Shown: positions 36,506 through 47,324 of the stretch, in pieces | Layout of the letters: each line of letters starts with the position of its first letter | Numbering within the stretch: the stretch's first letter is position 1 | From: Siphonodentalium dalli | Lineage: Eukaryota; Mollusca; Scaphopoda; Gadilida; Siphonodentaliidae | DNA length: 64,000 nt | NCBI GenBank assembly: GCA_032622095.1 | Contig: CP136066.1 | Location: 201,398,978 to 201,462,977 of the forward strand | Reading direction: 5' to 3' | Notes under the pieces: generated by a model | Seen by the model: the letters and a program-made list of their open reading frames with translations, nothing else | The model's database searches: none | What the model was told of the DNA's origin: nothing | Translations under genes and position numbers: made by a program

Positions 36506-36514
36506 GATGACTGA
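36506..36514 (+). CDS. Unknown gene X, terminal coding exon (Asp-Asp-stop)
   Basis: After acceptor ATATATTTCAG the phase-0 reading is GAT GAC TGA, giving a C-terminus ADDEWDD. A longer open frame from the ATG one base later (TEAADNEWTIEDPQYCGRCK onward) was considered as the coding frame but would need a different phase from exon 4 and is judged to be chance. The remainder of this exon is 3' UTR. Confidence 0.6.
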   Translation, partial: DD

Positions 36515-37006
36515 AGCAGCTGACAACGAATGGACGATTGAAGACCCACAGTATTGTGGCCGATGTAAAATTATATCTGAATGCTTTTTGTGTCAGGAAC
36601 CTATATGAGGCCCCCACCCCCCTTTTGGTACGCCGTATTCCATGCCCTGTTATGAGGTACATGTACGCCGTATTCCGGCCCCTCTGTTAGGAGGTATTCG
36701 GTATTCCAAAAATACTGGTATTCGTACGCCGACCTTCCAAAAAATGAAGTTTTCATATATTTTTTATGTATTCCATATGGCTGTTAACTGGTATTCCACA
36801 CTCTGTGTTAAGTGGTATTCCGTATTCCATGGGGGGGGTGGGGGTGGGGGCCTCCTATATGTCACTAATATAATCTGTAAACCATCTTTTCAGATTTTAT
36901 GATAGCTGCTATCTCGAACTCGTAGAGTGGATTAGGTAGATTTTTGGTGCACGAGTTATTATACTTATGAGTGACATATGAGTTATAACGATTACTGACT
37001 TATTAA

Positions 37007-37265
37007 TGTGCATCAGGTGTGTGCATCAGGTGTGTGCAGCATCAGGTGTGTGCATCAGGTGTGTGCATTGTGATTTATATGAGTTACTGACTTACTAATG
37101 TGCATCAGGTGTGTGCAGCATCAGGTGTGTGCATTGTGATTTATATGAGTTACTGACTTACTAATGTGCATCAGGTGTGTGCATCAGGTGTGTGCAGCAT
37201 CAGGTGTGTGCATTGTGATTTATATGAGTTACTGACTTACTAATGTGCATCAGGTGTGTGCAATG
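37007..37265 (+). repeat. Nested minisatellite GTGTGCATCAGG
   Basis: 12-bp units GTGTGCATCAGG inside a larger unit that adds GTGATTTATATGAGTTACTG and ACTTACTAAT. In the gene X 3' UTR. Confidence 0.9.
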
Positions 37266-37450
37266 TGATTTTCCACAGCTCATGTACTAGTTTATCACGT
37301 CAGACAAATGATATGTTTAAAACAAATCTAAAATAAAAACTGCTTATGGTTAGAGACTTGATTGGTGACGCAGGTTCTTGGCCGTGTAATTTATTCATCA
37401 TGATATGACACTGATTTCAGGTCTTGTGCCAAATTAATCACATAATCTGT

Positions 37451-37456
37451 AATAAA
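37451..37456 (+). terminator. Likely poly(A) signal of gene X
   Basis: AATAAA followed about 20-40 nt later by a T/G-rich stretch (TTGTCTTGCCTTGTGTTC), the usual downstream element of a cleavage site. Confidence 0.5.
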
Positions 37457-38018
37457 AGTTTTCTTGCACAATTCTTGTCTTGCCTTGTGTTCATAAAATT
37501 TTATTTATCAAGGTGGGATGATGTGCAATATAATAGTGAACTATTAGCTATGGAAGGCATTTACGATGGCTACAGCTAAAAAATATTACTAAGTTTGTTA
37601 AATCATTATTACCAAGAAAAAATAGAAGAACTTTGTTTTTGTTTTCATTATCAATAATTGTTTGAAAGTATTTTTACCATATAATTATAGTCTCTAAATC
37701 CGGCCTCATATTTTTTAGTGAGACACATGTGTATTATCGGCGCATGCAGTGGCGTAAGAGCTTAGTATAATAATATATCGATGTCAATGCCTGAACTTCA
37801 TCATCATATTAAATTTGCGTTGGGTTATTTAGTGTTGATTGTGAGTTAACATGGGTGATACGGGTGGTTGAACAATTTAGTCAACATGAAAAGACACATT
37901 TAAAATGGAACTATATTTTTTCTTGAATGTTTCTTTACTTCTGCTTTGGTTGTGATAATGAAATGAATATTTATTTGTTTTTAATTCCAGCCGTTAAAAT
38001 GTTATTATGTGATAAAAT

Positions 38019-38117
38019 GGATCTAAAATTCGTCGCAATTCTATACAAAATTTACTAACCTTGTCCACTAAATTTGGTCAATAAATTTTGTAAAGAATTG
38101 CGACTCATTGGAGATCC
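38019..38117. repeat. Inverted repeat, about 100 bp
   Basis: GTCGCAATTCTATACAAAAT pairs with ATTTTGTAAAGAATTGCGAC; outer GGATCT pairs with AGATCC. Small MITE-like hairpin. Confidence 0.75.
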
Positions 38118-38680
38118 TCTATATATGGTAAATACAAACTGTAACAGAAAGCCATGTTTACCTATTCAGTAATGAACAATAACTCTAAAATACAGATAAC
38201 GCTGATCATGATCAGTTGACAGCAATGGTGGCACTCATTGTCTTATGTTCCGCCTCCAGTAAGAAACCGCGTCATTGATTGGTCAGAGAGCTGCGCAACA
38301 TACAATTTATCCCAAGTTTAGTCTCGACACGTTACCCAACATAAGGGAAACCAAGACAACCGTTTCATCATTTTTCACTGGACTGATTTTTTCATGACAT
38401 CATAAATATTGAAGAACGTTATGGCGAGAGCTATAGGAGATTTTTATATTTTCTCTGATCATTCGTCCAAATAAATGTCAAGTTTCTGATAATGACCAGG
38501 ACTGTCAGCAGAACATATATACGTTATTGTGGTGAATTGATGGTAACATGGTGTGGCATTGATGACTTGGAGCCTATGTTCAACCTCATCGCTTTGAGAC
38601 TCTGTTGAACACAATTGGCAAGCCCTCAATGTCACACCAAGTTACCGTCAATCCAATCTGAGTATTTCAGTTACATTGCT

Positions 38681-39209
38681 GTTCAATAAATACTGACCTA
38701 TTGGTAGGCGTTGAATAAATACTGACCTAGTGGTGGGCGTTGAATAAATACTGACCTATTGGTGGGCATTGAATAAATACTGACCTATTGGTAGGCGTTG
38801 AATAAATACTGACCTAGTGGTGGGCGTTGAATAAATACTGACCTAATGGTGGGCGTTGAATAAATACTGACCTATTGGTAGGCGTTGAATAAATACTGAC
38901 CTAATGGTGGGTGTTGAATAAATACTGACCTATTGGTAGGCGTTGAATAAATACTGACCTAATGGTGGGCGTTGAATAAATACTGACCTAATGGTGGGCA
39001 TTGAATAAATACTGACCTATTGGTAGGCGTTGAATAAATACTGACCTAGTGGTGGGCGTTGAATAAATACTGACCTAATGGTGGGCATTGAATAAATACT
39101 GACCTATTGGTAGGCGTTGAATAAATACTGACCTAATGGTGGGCGTTGAATAAATACTGACCTAATGGTGGGCGTTGAATAAATACTGACCTAATGGTGG
39201 GCATTGAAT
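38681..39209 (+). repeat. 29-bp minisatellite x 18
   Basis: Unit GTTGAATAAATACTGACCTA + TTGGTAGGC, with four variants (ATTGGTAGGC, AGTGGTGGGC, AATGGTGGGC, ATTGGTGGGC) arranged in a partly regular order. Intergenic, downstream of gene X. Confidence 0.97.
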
Positions 39210-39301
39210 AATTAGACATTCAGCTGGAGATGCATATCATTTAATTTTCCATAAAAAAATATAAATTACATGAAGTTTATATAAAACAATGATGAATAAC
39301 A

Positions 39302-39615
39302 TTAAAGATGCATAATCCGAATTAACGCTCCCAAATTACTATTTCTTTCGCTTCGGGGGTAAAAAATATTTGATTCGAGTCGAGGATAAAGATGGATAAC
39401 TCTAAAATAAAAGTGGTAATATGCCCAAATTTTGTGATACTCAAGTGATAATACGGCCATATTTCGTTGGGGAAATTATATACCAAAGTTGACATTGGTT
39501 AGCACTATTTTGTTGTAATTAATCGATTCTGATAACAAAAGTGTATGTTGAAGAAATATTGTTGTTGTAACTTGATGATATGGGGACCGTCTGATCGGAT
39601 TGAGTACCTTTAACT
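39302..39615. mobile_element. A-family element, non-palindromic variant, complete
   Basis: TTAAAGATGCATAATCCGA on the left, CGGATTGAGTACCTTTAA on the right, about 314 bp, with the GTTAGCACTATTTT interior. Confidence 0.8.
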
Positions 39616-39732
39616 TAAAGGACATCAAGATCATCGAAGTGGGTTCATTCAAAATAACATAGATGTCTGTGAAACAACTATCATCAACAAGTACATGAAA
39701 TATTTGATTTAGTTTGTTCTTGTTTTCATTAT

Positions 39733-39795
39733 TAACCCTTCCATGACTGGAACTTCCTGAAATTTTACGAAATACCTGAGCCACTGTATTCTCTT
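39733..39795. repeat. B2 fragment
   Basis: TTAACCCTTCCATGACTGGA, CTTCCTG and a decayed continuation to CACTGTATTCTCTTG. Confidence 0.6.
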
Positions 39796-40096
39796 GGTGT
39801 AAACATTTATTTTGTATCCCAGATTTATACAATAATTTACAAGATGGTGTACATATATATACTTAAGTATGGTGTCTGAGAGAGAAGAGGATTTGACATC
39901 AAGCACCAGGCGCTTATATGGAGCCATCTCCTCAGAAAAGAACAGTATATGTGAAGTGGAAAGAAAGAACTAGAGATCGTGAGAGACAAAAGATATCAAA
40001 TTTATGGAATGAAAAAGGAAACAAGACATATAGACAAAATAAAAAAAATGAGATATCACTGCTCTGCATATATCAGTATAATTTATAAATTTGATA

Positions 40097-40574
40097 TTAA
40101 AGGTACTCAATCCGATTAAGCACCCCTAAATTACTATTTCTTTTGGCTTCAGGGGTAAAAAATATTTGATTTGATTTGAGGAACCCACCCTTCAAAGCTC
40201 AGAGTAATCAGATATCGATTTTTGAAGTTTGTGATTTTTTAAAATCTGGTCCAGTTCCCCGTGCTCAAATGAACAAATTACTGACAAATTGCGGGTGTAA
40301 GATGGATAACTCTAAAATCAAGTGGTTATATTATTGCTAATAGTAACCACTTGATTTTAGAGTTATTCATCTTACACCCGAAATTTGTCAGTAATATGTC
40401 CGTTTGAGTGTGTGGAACTGGACCAGATTTCAAAAAATCACAAACTTCAAAAATCGATATCTGATTACTCTGAGCTTTGAAGGGTGGATTCCTCAACACA
40501 AATCAAATATTTTTTACCCCGAAGCCAAAGAAATAGTAATTTAGGGGTGCTTAATTGGATTGAGTACCTTTAAA
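40097..40574. mobile_element. A-family palindromic MITE, complete
   Basis: TTAA|AGGTACTCAATCCGATT on the left and GGATTGAGTACCT|TTAA on the right; the two arms of about 225 bp are nearly perfect complements meeting at AAGTGGTTATATTATTGCTA. Internal landmarks include TTGATTYGAGTCGAGG-like and GATGGATAACTCTAAAATC. Confidence 0.9.
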
Positions 40575-40621
40575 CATTTGATTCATTTTACTATCACTTA
40601 TGGATAAGCCAAATGAGTTGG

Positions 40622-40820
40622 CAGTCGAGAGGAGTCTCACATATATAAGGGAATACATTGGCCTAACCATATTTACCTTGACCTTGTACGCCAGTGCATT
40701 CTCTTATATATCCGAGGCCCCGATGGGAGACTCGCATATATAAGAGAATGCACTCACACATGGTCTTTCATGCTGCACCAGCGCAACAGACTGCCGCAGC
40801 TCCCACAATGAAAGGGTTAA
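40622..40820. mobile_element. B2 element, partial
   Basis: Starts in one hairpin arm (GAGTCTCACATATATAAG) and contains a complete second hairpin and the right end GCTCCCACAATGAAAGGG|TTAA. Confidence 0.7.
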
Positions 40821-41303
40821 TAAATCTCCAAAGAGATTTCGTATGTCAAAACAATTGCTATGTAAACATTACTGCTACAGTGGAATAAAAAAAAAAAAGT
40901 CCAATTAGATACCAAGTTTAATCAAAACTTGATGGTCATGATTTGAAAAGATAAAAAGCAATGAAAACATCATATCAGACTTAAATATTTTAACTTACCA
41001 GATGATATAGCAATGTTTGTTGACAAATCACTGTAACAGTTTTGTTTACATAAGGATGGTTTCAAAATGTTCTTAATGAACTACAAATAATGAAAACAAG
41101 AACAAAGTTCTATTTATCTATGTTCTTCTTAGTGGTGATGTTTTAACAGACTTGAATTTTTTTTGCACATTTATTTACCCACCGAGTGCCTCGGGTCCCT
41201 TTAATGTCAGACCATCTAACTGTACACCTCCTCCTGATTATTATATCTAATAAATATGTGTGTAGGTATCCATACTTGATGATGCATCTCAGTGGATATA
41301 TAG

Positions 41304-41466
41304 ACAGAACACAACGCGCATCTTAATCGAGACTCTTTTATCGAATGAGTTGCGGATGGCGCAAGGATATATTTCGCGAGAGTGTAGCTCGAGCGAAATA
41401 TAACTTTGCGCCGTCTGCAACGAGTTCGATAAAAGATTCGAGATTATGATGCAAGTTGTGTTCTGT
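41304..41466. mobile_element. Palindromic MITE, ACAGAACACAAC ends
   Basis: ACAGAACACAACGCGCATCT pairs with ATGATGCAAGTTGTGTTCTGT in parts; middle GAGTTGCGGATGGCGCAA pairs with TTGCGCCGTCTGCAACGAG. Arms about 75 bp. Confidence 0.8.
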
Positions 41467-41814
41467 ATTTATTCTACACCGTTTCAGTCAGATAAGTTCA
41501 ATCCATGAATGTCACCTTCATTGCTACTATAGCTACCTTTCTTGTGATATAAGACTGACAATAACCAGTAATTATGGGGGGATCACCGGAAGTGGATGAT
41601 CGGCGTAATGTACGTCATCTTTCTTGGCGACAACGTCAACAATAATAGTTCCGACTTGTATTCCACTAGAGGTATACACTAATATGTATTCAATGGCTGG
41701 GATTCCGTTGAATACATGTGACTCACGTCAATGGGTGTGGAATAAAAATGTTAAAACTTCATGGAAGAGAGCCAGGTAGCATCCCAGAGGTTTGACATGA
41801 CATTCAGTTCACAG

Positions 41815-42010
41815 TCCCCTGAGGAAAAATACTATAATACCAATATAGACTGTACCAGTGACACGGTTCAAAAGATTGATTTTGGCTAAAAACCACACAA
41901 TCAAAACCCTAATAAATTCTAGAAATCTCAGCCGAAATATCCTCCATTGTGTCTTATTGGCATAAAATCGAGGTTGAGGGTTATTGAGTTAAGATTGTCT
42001 GGGTTGATGC
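41815..42010 (-). repeat. F-family repeat, inverted copy
   Basis: Complement reads GGTACAGTCTATATTGGTAT and CCTCAGGGGACTGTG; matches 3,960-4,135. Confidence 0.65.
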
Positions 42011-42540
42011 ACTATATTTTCACCCAAGCTCTTACTGAGTGAACCACATTGCCAGCGACATCAAGAACTCACACCCACAAATATTCTCCTATCTGTATTG
42101 CATCATTAGACATGTAAATTTGGGTTGGCTCCATTGTGTCACCAGCAAAGCATTCATTTCACAAAAGCTTAGATATTGTTATTAGTCATTACATTGTGCG
42201 ATGCCTGAAACGGCATAAACAAGTGACTAAGTTTGATGAGGTAATATTTACAATCACATATCATTGGTTGGCTTCTAAAAGGTCATACCTGTCATTTTGG
42301 TGCGAAATTTTTATTTTATTGCATTTGAGGAATCTACGGGTTCGTCAGATAACTTGTCAATATGACAATAAGTATAAATGCCATTTTTCGATGTTTTTTT
42401 AGAGAAATTTGTGTTCTAATTCTGAAATGTCGTAATTTTTATTTTCGAAAGCGTTCCTGGTAGGATAATTTTTATTGGATTATTTTGAAGCAGAATGGCC
42501 GGAGGGTGTATCTTCTTTATCCTGAGTGACAGAGACTGAC

Positions 42541-42924
42541 GAAGCCGAGGAAATTGTCAAAACTAAAATGTCGTATCTCACAGATGTTATTGTGTAAAGT
42601 TATTGGCAGATACCAATTCTACTTCCAGAGATAAATAGTTTTTGCGTCTCCTGAACAATTTGATTTTCCTGAAGTACGTTTTAGAAGCACACCTACAGTA
42701 ATGCTCTAATTAATCGACTCCTTAATCACCGAGAAGCCGAAGAAATTGTCAAAACTAAAATGTCGTATCTCACAGATGTTATTGTGTAAAGTTATTGGCA
42801 GATACCAATTCTACTTCCAGAGATAAATAGTTTTTGCGTCTCCTGAACAATTTGATTTTCCTGAAGTACGTTTTAGAAGCACACCTACAGTAATGCTCTA
42901 ATTAATCGACTCCTTAATCACAGC
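42541..42924 (+). repeat. 192-bp tandem duplication with breakpoint in a MITE arm
   Basis: Units 42,541-42,732 and 42,733-42,924, both starting GAAGCCGA, almost identical. Each ends in the left arm of a D element (ACTCCTTAATCAC); only the second continues into the full palindrome. Confidence 0.92.
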
Positions 42925-43096
42925 GGAATTATGGGTAACTTTTCAGGATTTAGTCGGAAATATGGCTTGTTGCCATTCATCGGAAAGCTCTCGGCGAGAG
43001 CTTTCCAATGGCAATAAGCCATATTTCCGACTAAATCCTGAAAAGTTACCCATAATTCTGCTGTGGTTAAGGAGTCGATTAATTAGAGCATTACTG
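42888..43096. mobile_element. D-family MITE, complete
   Basis: TA|CAGTAATGCTC to GAGCATTACTG|TA, near-perfect palindrome. Its left arm is partly repeated at 42,696-42,732 because of a 192-bp tandem duplication. Confidence 0.9.
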
Positions 43097-43216
43097 TACA
43101 TTATGCAATTATGCATTCACTGTTGAAATGCATAATATTGGTTGGTTGGAAAACAGGAGAATCAAATGGACAAAATATTGTTAAGAGTTGGGCACTAAAT
43201 AATCTGGTTTGTTTGT

Positions 43217-43302
43217 AAACTCTTCCGTGACTAGAGCTTCCTGCAATTTTGCCAAAGCATTCTTTTATATATGCAAGTCTCCCATAGGGAACCTCACACA
43301 TG
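43217..43302. repeat. B2 fragment
   Basis: CTCTTCCGTGACTAGAGCTT then a single hairpin arm TTCTTTTATATATGCAAG and CTCCCATAGGGAACCTC. Confidence 0.6.
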
Positions 43303-43729
43303 ACACCGAAATGTTCCAAATGGAAGCTGCTACTAGTAATGGTGGCAAATATAGCAGCTTACAAAAGCACGCACTAACCACACGTCTTGTAAAAGCGACA
43401 AGCGGTGTCGGTTAATTGAAACTGGAAGAATATGTTTTATAGAATATATCGGTTGTGTTGTTGAAATAAAACTGAAAGAAAACTCAGATCAATACAGAAA
43501 ATGATATTAAACATCGATTGTTTATGTTGTTGTTGTTGTAATAGGAACCCTGAATGTATCTTTAATTAACAGAATTCATTTGTAGATTATTGTAAATACT
43601 ATTATTTTTGAATAACAAATAATTCAAAGCAATTTCTCAACAGTTTTCAAGCTTTCTAAAGGCCCTCATTTTTAATGTTTAAAATCAATCAGAGATTTCT
43701 CTGCAAAGTGTTTTCCAAGACCAACACTT

Positions 43730-44012
43730 AAATGCAGTAAATTTCAATCAGAATCAACAAGAGGTCATACCGCCAGTGCTGGCTTACCCCCACCCCCCCT
43801 AATCTAACAGTGATTTCAATGGCTGATAAACTCGTCAACCATGTGCGGCAAACCACCGGCCATCGGCGAATAACTGGTAACTCCACCAGATAACGATTTC
43901 GAGTTACAAAGTCCACAATGGAAACATGTGGATTTGAACCCTTATCGCCAGCGCTGGAGGGCGAAACGGCTTGGAGTTGTACCCCTAACCGATTGAGCCA
44001 CCGAAGCCCCCC
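43730..44012 (-). repeat. tRNA-derived SINE
   Basis: On the minus strand the element starts GGGGGCTTCGGTGGCTCAAT. It has a pol III A box TGGCTCAATCGG (plus 43,989-44,000) and a B box GGTTCAAATCC (plus 43,930-43,940) at tRNA-like spacing. The body continues with GGCCGGTGGTTTGCCG, resembling conserved SINE body domains of marine invertebrates. It is too diverged in the acceptor and anticodon stems to be a functional tRNA. A SINE makes sense in a window that also carries LINE remnants. Confidence 0.75.
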
Positions 44013-44275
44013 TTAAGATCGTCAGGAAGAGTCTGGTGGGGTCCTGAAGTTATAGAATGGGTCTGAGTAATTTTATGCTGCTGATATTTGTGTGACTTTA
44101 CAAGTAACATATTTATAATCTTACACCAATTAATTGTGTCAACAAAAAATATCGATCAGTTTTTTCCTGCGCATGAAAGATAAATCAGCACCGTCATAAT
44201 GACAGGCACGCACAAACATGTATCGATCATTTGGGCATTTTCCGCCGGTCATTAATCATGACCAGATCTGATTAT

Positions 44276-44714
44276 AGTGTGTCTGTCATTTGCAGAATGA
44301 GGTCCCCAGAGGGTGAATTTAGTGATGCTATCCTGCATAGCGGGCTAGCATCACTAAATTCACCCTCTGGGGGACCTCATTCTGATTAGGCCTCATCTTC
44401 TCTGGGAAGTTTCTTTATTATCAAATTTCTATTGAAACATCTTCACAAAGATTCTATTTCTTTTTTAGTTTAATTTCTCTATATCCCCAAATTGGCAGAC
44501 GACACATTACATAATCGAGGTACCCAATGGGTGTACATCGCAATATTCACCATTTGGGGACTTCAATCTGAGTATATGTCTCCTGTAGCAGATGAGGCCA
44601 TGCAGAATGCGGTCCTCAGAAGGTGAATTTGGTGATGCTATATAGAGCTGCTATGTGGGATAGCATCATTAAATTCACCCTCTTGGGACCTCATTCTACA
44701 AAATACAGGCACAC
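44276..44714. mobile_element. C-family triple-hairpin element, complete
   Basis: AGTGTGTCTGTCATTTGCAG to CAAAATACAGGCACACT. Outer hairpins use GAGGTCCCCAGAGGGTGAAT; the middle one uses GAGGTACCCAATGGGTGTAC with CACCATTTGGGGACTTC. Lies just past the likely BRF1 poly(A) site. Confidence 0.85.
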
Positions 44715-44783
44715 TAAACTGGACGCTTATTTCCAGGCTTGCGGATGCTGCCTGTTTGTTACTTGTCAGCATACACCTGCTGC

Positions 44784-44789
44784 TTTATT
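44784..44789 (-). terminator. Likely BRF1 poly(A) signal
   Basis: AATAAA on the minus strand, about 180 nt after the BRF1 stop codon, in the context ACTAAATAAAGC. This would give a short 3' UTR that ends just before the C-family element at 44,276-44,714. No cDNA is available to confirm the cleavage site. Confidence 0.5.
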
Positions 44790-44969
44790 TAGTAGTTACA
44801 CCACACATAACCACCATAAGGGATCACGCCGTCAGTGACCACCATTCCTTGCATACTGTCTGCCTTGGTTCCTGATACTGGCTTACATTCCTTGGCCGAT
44901 ATGCCATTTGCTGCTCGGTCAAATTAATTTGACTGTTGACCTTTGGTGAGAAATCTCTGCAGCGATGTG

Positions 44970-45013
44970 TCAATCATCCACATCATACACTTCTAAGTCT
45001 TCCTCAACATAAC
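44970..45013 (-). CDS. BRF1: BRF1 exon h (terminal, with stop)
   Basis: After acceptor TTTGTTTTAG, two bases complete Gly, then YVEEDLEVYDVDD and TGA. The GY-acidic ending parallels the vertebrate terminus (DYGCDGDEDDGY). Stop codon is plus-strand 44,970-44,972. The 3' UTR continues to lower coordinates. Confidence 0.92.
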
Positions 45014-45080
45014 CTAAAACAAACAATGTTGACAAGTTTTCAATTAAAGTTCCATAAAATATATTGATTATTTGTAACTT

Positions 45081-45172
45081 AATCATTCCATGACTGGAGC
45101 TTCCTAAAAATTTGTGAAAAAATTGTGTCAATCCATTTCCTTATAAATGCGAGTCTCTCATATATAAGAGAA
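45081..45172. repeat. B2 fragment
   Basis: TTAATCATTCCATGACTGGA start in a decayed form, followed by one hairpin (TTATAAATGCGAGTCTCTC). In the intron next to BRF1 exon h. Confidence 0.6.
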
Positions 45173-45282
45173 TAAATTTATAAGACAATAAATTGTCATC
45201 TGCAAATGAAATATGTACATACCAAAAAACATAATACGTACAGTGGATCTTTACATAATAATAATAACAATAATATATAACA

Positions 45283-46202
45283 TAAGGCCAAACAAAAAAA
45301 GGGTTTTGATTCTCAGGCAATTTTTTTTGAGAATCGATGAGGGAGCGAGGGTTTTATTTTTATTTTTGTTATGGGGATAATGCCCATAGTTAGCATGGGT
45401 TATTATACCTTCCCAGGTTAAGAAAATGTAAGGAGAACATTGTTTTGATATAAACTAATGTATTCCACTATAAAGAATGACCATAATAAGATCGTTCTCA
45501 ACATTGTAGATGGACCAGTCTACTAACGTTTTATCACCTGTTGTCACATTGGGAAGAGAATATTTGCGTTTCTAATATTGTTTCGTTTAAACAAGCATGT
45601 TTAATAATAACAAACAGAACTAAATATCCGGTTCAATTACTCAAATAAAAATACCGAAATTGAATACAATCGAAACGAAAAGATATATATAGTGATCTCC
45701 ATTGAAAGTCTAGAATGACTTATTCTGCCATATCTGAATAAGTATTATGTACCTCAATACATGCCAGCCATAAAAACTTCAAATATTAAACCAGCATACA
45801 CATCGCCAATACGCACCATTATTCTTTCCGGTTTGCGTTCCCAAAATTGTAAATCTCAGAATAGTTTACCGTTTACCTTTTTGAATTAATAAAATACCGA
45901 AATATTTGAACACATTTGACTTAATAAACTTGGGGTTTGGGCAGCTTGTGGTGACAATATACCTGGTAGTTATAGTTGCCTAGTGTCAGTTTTTTTAATA
46001 CCAACACATACACCATTGTATGTCTCACATACACCATTGTATGTCTATCATATTTGATGTTTGAAACATAACTAATTTCTGTTTTCTAGTTTCCTATTTT
46101 CGTGTTATCATTTGACAGGTTCGGTCAAATTGAAAATCGTAATAAAATGGTTCAACGCGGGCCTTTTTTCCAGAATCAAAACCTTTTTTTGTTTGGGCTA
46201 AT
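45283..46202. mobile_element. TIR element, about 920 bp
   Basis: Left end AAGGCCAAACAAAAAAAGGG then TTTTGATTCT; right end AGAATCAAAACC then TTTTTTTGTTTGGGCT. TIR about 30 bp, no coding frame inside. Lies in the BRF1 intron between exons g and h. Confidence 0.7.
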
Positions 46203-46374
46203 AAAAACAATAATAAAGTAGATCTTTTTATTATAGAATAAAAGGTTGCTGACCAAAATGTCCCTGACGAAGGTGGCAGGTTTGAAGGATTTATGTGTGT
46301 CAGATCCCTATACTAAAAATTGTAGGAGAAATTGATTACACCAATATGATACAAAGAGCATATTCACTAAATAT

Positions 46375-46735
46375 GTTGCACATCTTCAATGTGTCGAGAA
46401 AGGGTCAATAACTCTAAAATAAAAAAAACATAAAACATTTCTATATCTATGCCAAAATTACTCTGACTGAACTCAAAATCAGATGCGTAGGTGCCCACGC
46501 TGGTTGACATCTCTGCCCTGTTTGAAAAAATTGACTGGAATATGGCGGAATACAGACTCGGGCAAAAGATGCGTCCCAGGATGTACAATTCTATGTCGAA
46601 AAAGGGCAATAACTCCGTCAAAATGAGTCCGACCGAACTCAAAATTGCAGGTGCACAGGTTCCCATGCTGGTTGATATATGTGCCAAGCTTAGAAATAAT
46701 TGACCACAAAATGACAGAATACAGACTCGAACAAT
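46375..46735 (+). repeat. H-family repeat, two units
   Basis: GTCGAAAAAGGGCAATAACT and GCAGGTGCACAGGTTCCCAT; ends in GAATACAGACTCG. Confidence 0.7.
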
Positions 46736-46748
46736 GTTCCGGACGAGA

Positions 46749-46895
46749 GTCATTACTATAGGCTAATAGTCCTCTGACGGAATGTCAGGGGACAAGGGTC
46801 ATTACTATAGGCTAATAGTCCTCTGACGGAATGTCAGGGGACAAGGGTCATTACTATAGACTAATAGTCCTCCGACGGAATGTCGGGGGACAATA
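46749..46895 (+). repeat. 49-bp tandem repeat x 3
   Basis: Unit GTCATTACTATAGGCTAATA then GTCCTCTGACGGAATGTCAG; the inner CCTCTGACGGAATGTCAGGG is a small hairpin whose third copy has matched changes (CCTCCGACGGAATGTCGGGG). Confidence 0.93.
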
Positions 46896-46914
46896 ATCTT
46901 AGTATTAACCCTTT

Positions 46915-47208
46915 ACCCAACAAAACGGCCAAAACCGGCCAAATAAAGCTTCAACAGCCTAAAATATCTTCGGTCTGTCTCAATAGAACCATACAAATAT
47001 GGATATCATTGGAACCGGCTCCTTGACCACATTGTGATAGTTACAGTTATGCCCTGTGCCAATGTATTCTCTTATATATGCGAGTCGACCATAGGTCGCC
47101 TCGCATATATAAGAGAATGCATTGGCCTAAAAAAATATTTATAATATTTTTCTACATTCTTGACAATTTTATCATTTTTAATATGTGTTAAGCCAATGCA
47201 TTCTCTCC
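46915..47208. mobile_element. B1 MITE, truncated beside BRF1 exon g
   Basis: Left end TTAA|CCCTTTACCCAACA and first hairpin are intact and about 90% like 18,441-18,841. The copy breaks off in GCCAATGCATTCTCT, about 24 bp from the BRF1 exon g donor. Confidence 0.8.
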
Positions 47209-47231
47209 ATGAGTTGTTATATATTAGTTAC

Positions 47232-47303
47232 CTGAGTGACCAAGCATCTGTGAGACTGTGATTGGTTCATCTTCATAATCACCATCTTCTATGTCAGCAT
47301 CTA
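47232..47303 (-). CDS. BRF1: BRF1 exon g (acidic tail)
   Basis: This 72-nt exon has acceptor TCTTATCAG and donor TCAG|GTAACT. It completes Val from exon f, then reads DADIEDGDYEDEPITVSQML and GHS, leaving one base. The acidic run followed by VSQMLGHS matches the DEEDGEPCVSALQMMGS segment of vertebrate BRF1. It is tightly flanked by repeats: a truncated B1 element ends about 24 bp from the donor, and a TIR element starts about 22 bp from the acceptor. Confidence 0.93.
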
Positions 47304-47324
47304 CTGATAAGAGAATAAATATAT

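Larger units (their letters stand above)
36515..37475 (+). other. Gene X 3' UTR with minisatellite and GGTATTCC cluster
   Basis: From the stop codon to just after the AATAAA at 37,451. It includes a cluster of GTATTCC motifs (36,620-36,835), a G-rich run near 36,830, and the GTGTGCATCAGG minisatellite (37,007-37,265). An earlier AATAAA at 37,332 offers an alternative end. Confidence 0.45.

Noticed and set aside
36507..36608. Frame MTEAADNEWTIEDPQYCGRC with CxxC pair
   Set aside because: Needs a phase different from the preceding exon; the phase-0 reading Asp-Asp-stop fits better. It could be real if a missing exon of phase 2 exists.
46367..46753. 128-codon minus-strand frame
   Set aside because: Same H-repeat origin as 53,032-53,663.
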